Below, piece by piece: positions 1 through 12,818 of a stretch of DNA of 64,000 nt. Source of the DNA: Cichorium intybus (lineage: Eukaryota; Streptophyta; Magnoliopsida; Asterales; Asteraceae). The notes beneath the pieces were generated by a model. The model was not told where the DNA came from. It saw only the letters and a program-made list of their open reading frames with translations, and searched no databases. The position numbers were made by a program, and so were the translations under genes. Each line of letters begins with the position of its first letter. The stretch's first letter is position 1. The DNA lies in contig CM042014.1 in NCBI GenBank assembly GCA_023525715.1, positions 21,492,063 through 21,556,062 of the forward strand, read 5' to 3'.

Positions 1-324
1 AACTGTATTTCGTGGGGACTTTTGCTTATTCAGTTATTAGTGTTGAAATCTGTGGTTTGTGGATATTAAGAAGAAAGAATTGTATTGAAATCAATGCTTC
101 CATCAATTAATTAATAAATTTAATGAATACAAACTCATCAATCGAGAAAAATAAAATCTGACAAAAAACCCATGAAAATTGATAATTTAAATCACAAAAA
201 AACAATTAAACCATACCCAAATTAATATATTAACTAAATATATGCTTGTTAGCTTCCTCCCAAAGACGTTCATATGCCTTGTTGGCACTATCTTATCTAA
301 TCTAAGGAAAAGAAAATTAAATAA

Positions 325-1055
325 AATTAAGGACCAAAACTAATGAAATCTCTAGAATTATGCAATTTGTAGCAAAATTCACTTCTTCAGCGACCTAGAA
401 AAAAAAAGAAGCAATCACTGTAATAAAAGCTATTATCAAACCTTCAAATTGGTATTTACAAAAAGGTCCCATATACACCTAAGTATCTGGACCCATAGAG
501 ATTTTAAAGTATGTTGCTATTTAAATAACATACTTTCAAAGTATGTTGCTTAAATAACAACATACTAATATGCACTTTTGGAATCTGCAATTTCAGACCC
601 TAAACTGTAACAGACATAGGATGTCAAACACCACATAATGCACAAACAGAGACACTTTACCATATTTATGCTTTAACATTGACACTGTTTCCTTTCATTT
701 CCATTTTTTTTGTTTACGCATGAGTTGTTGGCAGAAAAATGTGAGTCAGGAGAAGAAAATAGAACAATAAAAGAATAGTTACAGTAGATACCTATTCATC
801 TGCAACTAAAAAGACCAAAAAATTAAGGACCAAAACTAATCAATATCTCTAGAATTATGCGATTTGTAGCAAAATTCACTTCTTCAGCAACCTGAAAAAA
901 GCATATGTGCATGAAATCATTGTAATAAAAGTTATTATCAAACCTTCACATTGGTATTTACAAAAAGGTCCCCATATACACCTAAAGATATGGACCCATA
1001 GAGATTTTAAAGTATGTTGCTTAAACAGCAACATACTTAATATGCACTTTTTGGA
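325..1055. repeat. direct repeat, two copies of about 240 bp
   Basis: Copy 1 is about 325-575 and copy 2 about 821-1055. Both start with AATTAAGGACCAAAACTAAT and run through a shared segment that includes a stretch with AAAAAGGTCC and the words AGTATGTTGCT. Small indels separate them. About 245 bp of unrelated sequence lies between the copies. Confidence 0.75.
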
Positions 1056-2079
1056 ACCTAAAGAAGGGGACGATAAGCAATTTTAAAAAGCAATTTTAAA
1101 GCTTCAAGATAATTAAGTTAAATATACAAATGTTTTATGTCGACAACATTTCAGCATTGGGCAACTGGAATTAAATATGATTCAATTTTTAGATATGAAG
1201 TGATTATACCAATTTTGATAAACAAATACTAATCTTCACCTGAGCAGTTGCGATGGGATATGCATTAGGATGGTTGACAAAGAACTGCTTATCATCTGGA
1301 AGATATAAAATCCATAAATATCAAAATTCTCCATGTTATAAAATTATAACATAAACAATACAGTTTACCTTTTTAATACATTATTAAATTTTGAACCATT
1401 AATTTGCATATAAACATAATACCTTTCATGAAAAAACTAACCATAACTTTTTTCCAAACAAGGATCGGGTCTCAAGGGCATAATGTTTTAGGAAATTACA
1501 AATTATTTTTATACAAAACCAACAAATGTTTGGAAGTATGTTGCTATTATATGTAACAGATTATAAGTAAGTTACAAAACCAATTCTGAATAAATTTAAA
1601 CTATCTTACCAAAATATGGAACCAACTTTCCCATCATTTTCATCCTACAAAAATACCAAACAAAAACAAACCATCAATCAATGCATAAACTAATTAAAAA
1701 AATATTAATGCATAAACTCGTATATCATTTCCAGATTCAGATGTCATGCTCATAGCACCTAAAATACCACCTTCATCCTACAACCAAAAAATTATGTAAC
1801 AGAAAGAAAAAATTAAGAATTATCCTGAAAAAAGAGTTTTCAACCCAAATAATAAAAAGGTAACAAAATCAGAAAATAGCAAAGGAATTAAAACCTTGAG
1901 GAGGAACTTAACCCAAAACAGTAGGAATTTTGGAGACCTACGAAGGAGACATCGTAAAAGATAGATGAGAATTAGTCAAAATGAGAAAATGACAAGACAA
2001 AAACTCAAAAAACAAAGATTTTAGGTGGCGATTCACCTAATCAAACATGAAACCTGCAAACATCTAGAGTTTCCAACAA

Positions 2080-2099
2080 CCCCCCCCCCCCCCCCCCCC
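2080..2099. repeat. homopolymer C run (20 bp)
   Basis: Uninterrupted C tract in AT-rich DNA. Its true length is uncertain because such runs are prone to slippage and sequencing error. Confidence 0.9.
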
Positions 2100-3934
2100 A
2101 ACCAAAGTGTTGTTTTTTTCTTAGTTATAATCGGCGGCTAGGGTTTATAGAGGTGATCAATTTTACCTTTTTAAAGATGATTTCACTCTTTTTAGCCACA
2201 ATCCATCCTGACATAACAACCATTCTTACTTCCCTGCACAAAAAGAAAAAAGATTGAGTGAGTGCAGTGTTTAAACTGTGATGGCGGTGAATGTAGAGGA
2301 ATAGTCGAGATGGCTGAGAGGCTGGGTATAAACCGTGAAGTCGGAGAAGTAGAGCACCTGATGAGAAGGTTTCAAGGTTAGAAATCGTATTATTAAAGCC
2401 AAAAATTACTAAATATACAACATAATAAGTAGCAGCACCTAATGAGCATTTCAAATATGCGAGACCCATGTCCAGATCTGCTTCATGGTTAAAACTCCAA
2501 CTTTTCATCTTGAATCACCATTTCAATATCAGAATGGGAGAATCACCAGACCTGAAAAGCAAGGAGATATCCTAAAAATAGAAGCAAGGCTTGCTAAATT
2601 AGAACGAGGTATTAGGAGTAGTTTCATGAAGTCGAAGGAAAATCTAAATATATTACAAAAATAAATACTTGTCTGTAAAAAACCATTTCCTTTTTTGCTT
2701 ATGCTTGCTTATCTTAATATCTTCATAGAGAGTAAAAATATTACATATTTACATAATTACTCAACACCCATTTTCCAGTCTTGGCTTAAAACACTCAAAA
2801 ATCACATCTTTAAAGCTAAAACGGGTTTCTTACCTTGCTGCAGTATAGCTCTGTCGACCATCCCCTTTCAAAAGTAAAACCTTGACATTTTGGTGCGATG
2901 CAATTTTACATTAGTTGTTGAAATTAATCCAACCAAGTTAGATCGCCAATTGGTGCTTCATGAACTGCCATGCCCTAAAAGAGAAGCAAAAGATAATTAA
3001 TTGTTTAAAACCCACAAGCTAATAAATTCACATAATCGTCAAATGAATCAATTCAATTCCCTGCGTGCGGTGATAATGGTAAAACCATGGAGACGGAGAT
3101 ACAATGGTCCATTAGGTTTGATGAGGTGGTCGATTACGGTTATGTGAGCAAGCTTATGGCTGGACAATTGTGGATTGATGTAATCGGTAGTGGTGATGGC
3201 AAGAAACAAAGAAGGTAGCTGCACGATTTCTAACATAAATAAGGTATAAAACAGAGAAAATAGAAATGTACCTCTGCGTGGGACATAATTTTTTCTGTGC
3301 AAATCTCAGAGAATGCGGTGGCTGTAAACAGGGGGGAATATAGTGGTGGTGCCGGCGGTAGTTATATTTAGGGTTTTCTTACAGTGAGCCGGATAGGAGT
3401 AGTAAAGAAAACGATCGTTGTGGTGGGACATATAAATCTATCGAAAATCAGACTCTACACCGGTAGGGATTTCTCGTCACCAAAAGGCTCTTCGATGACG
3501 TGAAGGTCATTAGGGAGCCACCATTTAGGGTATAGATATTGAGATACCCGGTGGTCTGAAGGTCACCGGTGAGAAAAGAAGGCCACCATTTTTCAGTTTA
3601 GCCACCATTATTCCATGCGTGGATGGTTGGAGGCGGAGCCGACATCGAGGCGGTGCCGATGGTGGAAAAAGTGGTGGCCGGTAGGAGTTTTAATGGATTC
3701 AGAGAGAGATCGTAAATTCAAATGATACACGGTCAAAATTAGGTAGAGCAAATGACGGGGCTAGCGATTATCAGGGTTTGTTTTATTTTTATTGAAATGG
3801 TATCAAGGCTATTAAAACTTGTAACGGGGTGAAGAGTTTTAATCCATTTAGAACTTGTACGTTGTGGATAAAATGTTGGATCTCTTAATTTTAAGAGTTT
3901 CCATTTTTAGAAACCATTTTTCATTTTTAATGTA

Positions 3935-4935
<1,001 letters not shown>

Positions 4936-4989
<54 letters not shown>
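4936..4989. repeat. (TA)n microsatellite between two transposons
   Basis: About 54 bp of TA, bounded on the left by the MITE end and on the right by the first base of the MULE terminal inverted repeat. Confidence 0.97.
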
Positions 4990-4992
<3 letters not shown>

Positions 4993-5225
4993 AAATGTGA
5001 ATATATGTTACAGCCCCATATAACCTTAGGTATAAAACCCCTATGCTACGTCGTTTGGGACTGGATACCGCTTTTTTTAATTCCGTTAATTTTGGTCGGA
5101 TCCTTAATAGATACGCTACAACCTGTGTGCCAATTACCTTTTATGTGCCTTGCTTCTTCTCCATCCTAGTCAAGCAACCTGATTCGTGAACCAGAAAGCC
5201 CTTTCAATCGATCTGATTCTTCTCG
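4990..5225 (+). repeat. left terminal inverted repeat of the MULE
   Basis: Matches the reverse complement of 9925-10204 almost perfectly over the outer 130 bp (the shared words include CTACGTCGTTTGGGACT). It matches more loosely inward, where short indels and a duplicated 'AGCCTCTCAAG' word differ between the ends. Confidence 0.88.
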
Positions 5226-6159
5226 ATCTTAGCCTCTCAAGCGACTTGGTTTCGAATTCTTTACAATCGACTTTAAAGGGTCTACACCTAATTGATTGAA
5301 TCAGTTATTGGTTTCGAGTTGCTTCTCCTACCCCAAGTTTGAATTCACTTTGCTCACAGCAACAAAGATTTAGGGTTCGTACCTAATTGATTGAATCAAT
5401 TATTAGTTTCTATTGTTCTCCTGCCCCGAATTCGGATTCAGTTTGCGCACAATACCTAATTGGTGAGAAGGGAGGGGCATTTGATAGTAGTGGATGAAGA
5501 GGCACAAGGAGACGAGGTACTGTCTTCACGAAACAACCGGATTCTTGCAGTGGCACCTAACTATGTTGTTGATTAAATTGGTAATTTTAGTGAATTTGGA
5601 ATGTTGAGTGAAACGTTAATTTGTATACGGTTAAATGATAGTAGGGTGTTCTTGTGTTGTGTATCCTACAATTGGTTGTTTTGGTAGGAATTAGACTTTG
5701 GAATTATTTTCTAATTTAGTGTTTTTGGCTACAAGATCGACACAGTAGTATCTCAACTGATTTCTTAAACTGATCGGTTGTTTCTTATACATTTAGCTTA
5801 CCAGTGACGAGTAACGAATGAAGTATGATCTGCCATCACAAACAAATACAAGTATTCACCGGTAGATGGCTTTGTAGATAATTCAAAAAGGGTTGAAAGA
5901 CATGACGCAATCCTTAGCAAAATGAACCCTCTGTGGGCATTTTCTACGTTCAACAACAAACCACAAAGCTGTACTAAATCTCGTCAACATCAAAACCAAC
6001 GTTGTGTCTAAATCCTGTGATATGAGTTTACACACAGAAGATCTGAAGATGCAATCATGATGTTGAAATCAATGAAGGAATGTGGATTATTTATTGTTAA
6101 TACATCTGAAAAGCCTCAAGTTTGTAAATTAATTGTCTTTTTTGTAATAAACATGTCTA

Positions 6160-6800
6160 GATATATTTTTAACAGAAATGTGAACGTGGTTGTCGTTTTT
6201 TTCATAATATAGCAACTTGTTGTTTTTATCAAAAATAGCAACGTACTTGTCATTTTTAACAAAAATAGCAACGTACTTGTCATTTTTAACACAATTTCCA
6301 GCATACATATATTTTTAACAGTAATGTGAATGTGGTGGTTGTTTTTTTTTCATAATATAGCAACTTACTTGTCGTTTTTAACCAAAATAGCAACGTACTT
6401 GTCATTTTTAACAAAAATAGCAACGTACTTGTCATTTTTAACACAATTTCCAGCATACATATATTTTTAACAGTAATGTGAATGTGGTGGTTGTTTTTTT
6501 CATAATATAGCAACTTACTTGTCGTTTTTAACCAAAATAGCAACGTACTTGTCATTTTTAACAAAAATAGCAACGTACTTGTCATTTTTAACACAATTTC
6601 CAGCATACATATCTTTTTAACAGTAATGTGAATGTGGTTGGCGATTTTTTCATAATATAGCAACTTACTTGTCGTTTTTAACCAAAATAGCAACGTACTT
6701 GTCATTTTTAACAAAAATAGCAACTTACTTGTCGTTTTTAACCAAAATAGCAACGTACTTGTCATTTTTAACAAAATTTCCAGCATACATATATTTTTTA
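6160..6800. repeat. minisatellite inside the MULE, about 150-bp units of 30-bp subunits
   Basis: Four tandem units start at the word CAGCATACAT (6299, 6451, 6601, 6781), giving spacings of 152, 150 and 180 bp. Each unit contains 30-bp subunits with the core ACTTGTCATTTTTAAC; the longest spacing has an extra subunit. It lies between the transposase 3' end and the left terminal repeat, and gives a long repetitive frame on the - strand that I do not regard as coding. Confidence 0.85.
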
Positions 6801-7141
6801 ACACTATATTAATCATTCTAAACATTGATAGCAACTAACTATCATTCCTTAAAAAATAACAACGTATTGTATCGTTTAACAACTTCCATCATTCAAAATT
6901 GTACTTCCAAAACTGAAACATGTTCTAAAACATAAAAAAGAAACTTATTTTTCCAGCTTGAGCAAAAAACTTCATATACATCAGCGAATCCCAAAACAGC
7001 AACCACCAAAATGCGAAAAGCACGCCATCTCGTCATTGTTTACGTTGCAATGATTCGTCCATCTTATACATGTCATTTTTAAAAAAATAATCAATATAAT
7101 TACAAGACTAGGAAAATTATGAAAAATATTTTTGTACGTAC

Positions 7142-7522
7142 CTTTTTCTTTGAACAACTACTGACATAATGACCTAATCCTTGGCAATAAGAGCATGTTC
7201 GTCTTTTTGAAACTTCTAAAGAAGACTTAAGTCTAGTTGCATTTTTAGGACGCCCTTTGGTATTAGTTGGACCAAGAGGATCCCGGACAGATAACTGAGG
7301 CATCATATCGACTTGTGAACTTCCCATGGAAGTAGCTTGAGATGTATTCTCGAAAACTTTAGACTTTTTTCGAATCACTTGATTATCTAAAAGACTAATC
7401 AATAAAGTATTGAGTTTTTGTATCTCTAAAGGGGAGTCTTTTGCTTGTTCAATTAACTTGGTAAAATTTAAACGAACACACCATAAAGTGAAGGCACTAA
7501 CTCCATTTTCATTATCCATTTC
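7142..7522 (-). pseudogene. C-terminal segment of the MULE transposase, cut off by an in-frame stop
   Basis: This reading frame continues directly from the transposase ORF after a TAG codon (7523-7525), in the same phase. It encodes a tail of about 125 residues with a CCHC zinc knuckle (CSYCQGLGHYVSSC) near its end. The sequence AAAAAG|GTACGT at 7142/7141 looks like a splice donor, so a further small exon may follow towards 7000. In FAR1-type proteins the region after the SWIM finger often continues in this way, so the stop is probably a mutation. Stop-codon readthrough, or a start at the ATG at 7517-7519, is less likely. Confidence 0.65.
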
Positions 7523-9355
7523 CTAGAGTCTAATACTACTATTACCCACTAAGTACCTGGCACTAAGTGTCCACCGAGGTAATATATAGTGACTCGGAAG
7601 TGTCTCAACATGTCTTTTCTTCATCACGTATAGGCTATGCTTGCACAAAATCCCATATGTCTCATACTTAGCACACGAACAAGTGACATGTACTTGCTTC
7701 AACGAGCGAAAGCTAACAATTCTCCAATATGTTTTATCAACGTTCAGTTGTCCAACTCGATATTCGATTTCTTCTGTACTTTTTCTTAAAGTCTCATGGG
7801 TTAAGTTGGTAGTGGCTTCCATCCATTCTTTTTTAAAAATATCAAAAACCTTTCTAGTATAACACTCACCGGCTTTTGCTTCGATTGGATGCACAGAGGA
7901 AAGAACTGCCCTTGAGTTCATAGTCTTGAAGTCTTCATCTTCTTCGGCGGCCCTTCGAGACTCAACTGCTTTGTCATATTGTAGTACGAATTCATTTAAC
8001 ATGGTTCTCGAATTAACATAACCATCAAAAAATGAATGAATACTCTCACTTCGTCCACTTGTTGTCATACCAGCGAAGAAAGTATCCTTCAAGAAGGCTT
8101 TAGCCCAATGTATCCGTTGGTTATACATTTCACTTACCCAACAATTACTTTCCAATTCATATTTACTGCGTATAACTTCCCACCTGGTTTCAAATTCTTC
8201 AACGGTGTCACTTTTCACCCATTCTCTATATGATTCTTGAAAGTCACTATAACGTGCAACATATGGTCGAAGGTGTTCCAATTCATGCTTCTTAATATGC
8301 CATGCACAAAAGCGATGTCGAGTGTCTGGAAACAATTTTTTTACTGCATTACCTATAGCTTTGTCTTGATCAGTTATAATTGCCTTCGGATAATTTCCAA
8401 ACATGCATCTTAGGAAATGATCAAATAACCATTCAAAAGTTTCTTCCTTTTCGTTTTCTAGCAATGCTCCACCAAATAAAATAGATTGCCCATGATGATT
8501 CACCCCAACAAAGGGAGCAAAAGGCATCTTGAATTTGTTAGTCATGTAAGTCACATCAAACACAACAACGTCTCCAAATTTATTATAGGCGTCTCTTGAT
8601 CTTCCATCAGCCCAAAAAATATTTCTAGGGCACCCATCATCACCCAAATCCATAGCAAAATACTGATCATTATCCAATAATGCTTTATCTTGGAAATGTT
8701 TTATTAGGCCATAAAACTCCTTTCCTCTGTACTGTTTTCGCTGCTCAGATAATACATCAGCACATTGTTTTGAAGTAACATTAGCTTCATTTGAAGTATT
8801 CATAGCATTAATAGCCTTTTTAATCTGACAAGGCCTCAACCCTGCTTGCCCAAGTTCCACCATAAGAGACTTACATTCCATTGAACGGTGGAACTTCGCA
8901 TGAGATCGATGCTTCATTACCTTGGTTGGCGTCATGCTCAATCCATGATTGTGTGTGTCGTTATATATGTCCACAAACCATTTCCCATCTTTCTGTTTTG
9001 AAATCCGAAGCATGGCTTTGCAACCGGTTCTTACATCTCTACGACGTTTTTTCTCATTTCCACTTGAAGTATTATCATTAGATCGTTTGAAACCTTCTTT
9101 GTCGCATACATATATCTTCCGATAGTGTTCATTTGTTGTCTTATTTTTATATTTGTGATGAATGCGTATACCAAATCCATGTAAAAACGCATAATCATTA
9201 TAAAATGTATATGCATCATCGGGTGTATCAAAAACCTTTCCCAATATACTTTCATCTTTACCGTTACCTTCATCACATTCTAAAATTCCATTTTCTTGAT
9301 TAGCGTCACTTGATTGTGTTTCGGTAGGTTTATCAACTGTTTCAATGTCAACCAT
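7523..9355 (-). CDS. FAR1-like MULE transposase (610 aa to an amber codon)
   Basis: Product: the enzyme that cuts and pastes the surrounding Mutator-like element. Residues about 40-145 form a FAR1 DNA-binding domain (a WRKY-GCM1-type zinc finger) with cysteines in YVCDKEG and GCKA and a THNHG histidine pair. About 245-340 is the MULE transposase core, with the candidate catalytic aspartates in VVFDVTYM and AIITDQDKA, followed by RHRFCAWHIKKH. About 555-585 is a SWIM zinc finger (CSCAKYE...LCKH). Plant FAR1/FHY3 light regulators descend from such transposases. Here the position inside long terminal inverted repeats argues for a transposon gene rather than a domesticated FAR1-RELATED gene. The start at 9355 is the first ATG and precedes an acidic N-terminal leader. 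The frame ends at TAG, which removes the zinc knuckle encoded by the next 125 codons. Confidence 0.85.
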   Translation of the reverse strand: MVDIETVDKPTETQSSDANQENGILECDEGNGKDESILGKVFDTPDDAYTFYNDYAFLHGFGIRIHHKYKNKTTNEHYRKIYVCDKEGFKRSNDNTSSGNEKKRRRDVRTGCKAMLRISKQKDGKWFVDIYNDTHNHGLSMTPTKVMKHRSHAKFHRSMECKSLMVELGQAGLRPCQIKKAINAMNTSNEANVTSKQCADVLSEQRKQYRGKEFYGLIKHFQDKALLDNDQYFAMDLGDDGCPRNIFWADGRSRDAYNKFGDVVVFDVTYMTNKFKMPFAPFVGVNHHGQSILFGGALLENEKEETFEWLFDHFLRCMFGNYPKAIITDQDKAIGNAVKKLFPDTRHRFCAWHIKKHELEHLRPYVARYSDFQESYREWVKSDTVEEFETRWEVIRSKYELESNCWVSEMYNQRIHWAKAFLKDTFFAGMTTSGRSESIHSFFDGYVNSRTMLNEFVLQYDKAVESRRAAEEDEDFKTMNSRAVLSSVHPIEAKAGECYTRKVFDIFKKEWMEATTNLTHETLRKSTEEIEYRVGQLNVDKTYWRIVSFRSLKQVHVTCSCAKYETYGILCKHSLYVMKKRHVETLPSHYILPRWTLSARYLVGNSSIRL

Positions 9356-9924
9356 CGTGCCCTAAATAGATAAAGTTAAAAACAGAGGAATTAATGCTCT
9401 GAATAAATAAAGTAGAAAACAGATGAATTCATGCCCTGGATAAATAGTGAAGAACAAACTAATTCTGAGGTCTGATTAACAAACGAAAAAAAAGAACTGA
9501 AACCAATAATTATCTTAATCTTGAAGCGTTGATCAAACAAAAAAAAACAGAGGAATACATAATATAGTCAAGTCACTGTCACGTAATTCTAATACCATAT
9601 CACCTGTAGCAATTGATTCAGAAGGTAATGTATCCAAGTGAAACACACTCTATTACTAGCAGCAACAATTGATTCAAATGCTATTATCCAAAAGTTCCAA
9701 GTCGCTTAATTAAATCCACAGATAAACAGAGTCACATGTATCCAATAAAGAGTGTCGAGTTACTATTGTTCAGTCCAAATTAACGGGAATCAAATTAATA
9801 CAATCCAGAAGTAAGAAAGTCGATTAATTGTTGTTCAACCCAAATTAATGGGAATCAATGTAATACGATCCACAACACAAAGAAACTCGACTAAATGGTG
9901 TTTAGCGGAAAACCTAATTGAATC

Positions 9925-10345
<421 letters not shown>

Positions 10346-12480
10346 GTTTCTTCCGACGATTAGTTTGCTTTTAGGGAATATGTCACATTATGAGCATTGA
10401 TTAGCTTCTTTCGGCAGACAGCGATTAATTTTATTCTGACATATAATTATTGTTATGCTTTCTTTGTTTTCGCAATGTTTCTTGTATTTAGAGAACACAC
10501 AATAATTTTTAATATCATTTGTTGTTTAAAAGATATATATAATGTACGTTGTTTTAGGTTAGAAGTAAATTATTGTTGTTTCGGTTTAAAAATATTGCCA
10601 CATTAATTTTTTGTTTTAAAAATAAAAGTTTGTGACCTCATCATGGCTCAATGCTTGTTTCAGTGAATTGTTTTCTTTCGACGAATTTTGTGTCCGGAAA
10701 TCAGGGAGAGGGGAGAGTTAATATATATAAAGTTGTTTTTCTATTTTATTTTTTTAATTTTTTTTGAATGGCAAAATAAGTTTATTAAAATGAATTCCAG
10801 CGGGAAGGGATTGTTTTTTTTTCACCTTTTCAATTTCTCTTTTCAAAATTGAAGTACCCGCGCAATGCGGCGGACGGCGAGTGGTTTCAATTCGGCTACG
10901 TAGCGAACGTTTTATTTCCCCGGGGGGGGGGGGGGGGGGGGTTAATAGTTTTGTTTAATGAATGGTTTTTTTCGGTGATAAGTAGAATTCGAAAAAACAT
11001 GATCATATTTTAAACAACGCGCAATATATGGACATGCTCAATGTTGCAGCAGAGAATAAATTGCTTTCGAATATTTGTTCCATTTAAGTGAGTAACAACG
11101 AATTAGGACCGTCTGAGTTAAAAAAAAATTAATGACCAAATGCGCAAGTTACCTCAAAACACAGAGATCATTCGTATAATTTACTCTAATTACTAAGGGT
11201 TTGATGGATTTTTTCAAATATAAAGCATTTTTGTTTGTGGTTTTAATTAGTATTACGTAGTGTTTTGATTAGTTAAAAATAAAATGTGATTGTTTAGGGT
11301 TACAAATAAAATGCGTTGTTACTTTAAGTTAAAATATAAGTACGTTTCTATCTCATGTTAAAATAAACACACATTGTAGACACAATTTGCATTAGATGGG
11401 CTAGAGTGGAGCCCCTTAAGTAGCGACTGGACAACTCTACCCTGATGAATGTAGGATAAGTCATCATATTTTAAGCAACAAATCAAGGTAATGACAAAGA
11501 TGGACAAAACTACCCTTAGCTTGGGTCTCTAGTTCAAGTTTGCAATAGAAATTCATTCTGTTAAGCAAGTTAAAAACGATACTGTTAAGTGTTAATAGTA
11601 GATTGCTTCAGTTGGGTCTTTCTTGATACATTTAGTTTTTGTTTGGTCTTGCTAATTCACATCTTTACGCATAGGTTCTGTATATTGTAATTTTCAATTA
11701 TTTTCAATTTAATAAAACTTCTCCGTTCAAAAAATACTCTATTTTTAGACGGTTACTTTGGTCCTTTTAGGTAAGATAACGTAAACTTCAAATTTCTGAC
11801 CGTTAATAATGATGAATTGTATTATAATAATTTTATTGTGTAATATTTTTGTAGTTACTCTAATTATAATCATAGAGTAGTACTTTATCGGAAAATGTTA
11901 TATAAACGTCGCGACATCTTTATACCTTTAACTTCAAAAAACTATCGATATCCAATATTATCACAAAAATCTTCTATTGATAATGAAAAAAGACAATAAG
12001 TATACATGTGCAGAATCATGATTACAGCATGTTTCCATTTCAAGTTGACACTTTTGATGCCTCCAATGCCTCCTTATTTAAGGAAATCCCTGTAATATGT
12101 GAGGTGTCATTCCAAATTTTTATTAGAAAGCTCAATATTAATTAATCGAAAATAGAGGCTGGTTAATTAGTTTCAGTGGGTTCATTGCCACCCCTTAACC
12201 AGATATCACCATGTATATTTTTAAACACTTACCTTCAATCATGAGGAAAACAAACTAATCTTTGTACTTGATTATCGAGCAACTGAGTTTGCAAGCAACC
12301 CAATGGAACTAACCAGTGTATAAGAAAGTTTAAATAAAAAGAAATATACCAAGATTACTCTTTTAGTGTTAAACATAGTATAATGGGGATTTAGTGTTTA
12401 CTGTTTACACTATCTTTTACACTATTTTCATCAATTTGGTGTAAAAATAGTGTTAAGGGTTGTAGAAATAGGATAAAACA
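10346..12480. other. gene-free, AT-rich transposon-derived sequence
   Basis: No coding region is supported. A second Helitron-like hairpin (CCCGCGCAATGCGGCGG) lies at about 10857-10875 without a clear CTAG. A run of about 20 G follows at 10922-10941. The rest shows no similarity that I can recognise. Confidence 0.6.
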
Positions 12481-12532
12481 CAAAGTACATTGCCTATATT
12501 AGCAAAAAGAGTGAAGCAAGTTTGACACATAC

Positions 12533-12639
12533 CGCTAAAAAGTAGCCATTTCTGAAAAAAAAATATTGCAGTCACGGCTCCAACATTTGCCTACAAAACA
12601 ATTTACCAAATATAACTTACTTCTTACATATACCGGTTT

Positions 12640-12691
<52 letters not shown>

Positions 12692-12818
12692 GGTAAATTA
12701 GCGTTAAATATTACCTGACTTTTAAAATCCCAGATTTTCACAAGAGCCCCTGAAGTTCTTGTTCCAAGAATAAGACCATCAAGTGAAAAGCTGCAGATGT
12801 ATATCCATCATATGCAAC
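12533..12818 (-). pseudogene. PRP19: two-exon fragment of PRP19/MAC3 (pre-mRNA-processing factor 19)
   Basis: Exon A (12818-12715) encodes GYTSAAFH, then after a 1-bp frameshift LDGLILGTRTSGALVKIWD and FKSQ, ending at a GT donor. Exon B (12590-12533) encodes ANVGAVTAIFFFRNGYFLA and ends at GTATGT. From memory of the family this is the WD40 part of PRP19, a U-box E3 ligase of the spliceosomal NineTeen Complex; a few residues between the two stretches (the KFDGH region) are missing. The frameshift, the missing residues and the absence of the rest of the gene show a captured or relic fragment. A (TAA)n array sits in the intron. Confidence 0.7.
12641..12691. repeat. (TAA)n microsatellite
   Basis: About 17 TAA units, inside the intron of the PRP19 fragment. 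Confidence 0.95.

Noticed and set aside
6116..6834. Repetitive - strand frames rich in KMTSTLLF
   Set aside because: Translation of the minisatellite inside the MULE; no start context or domain.
7523..9355. Domesticated FAR1-RELATED host gene
   Set aside because: The ORF lies between matching long terminal inverted repeats and carries an in-frame stop before its last domain, so a transposon gene is the better call.
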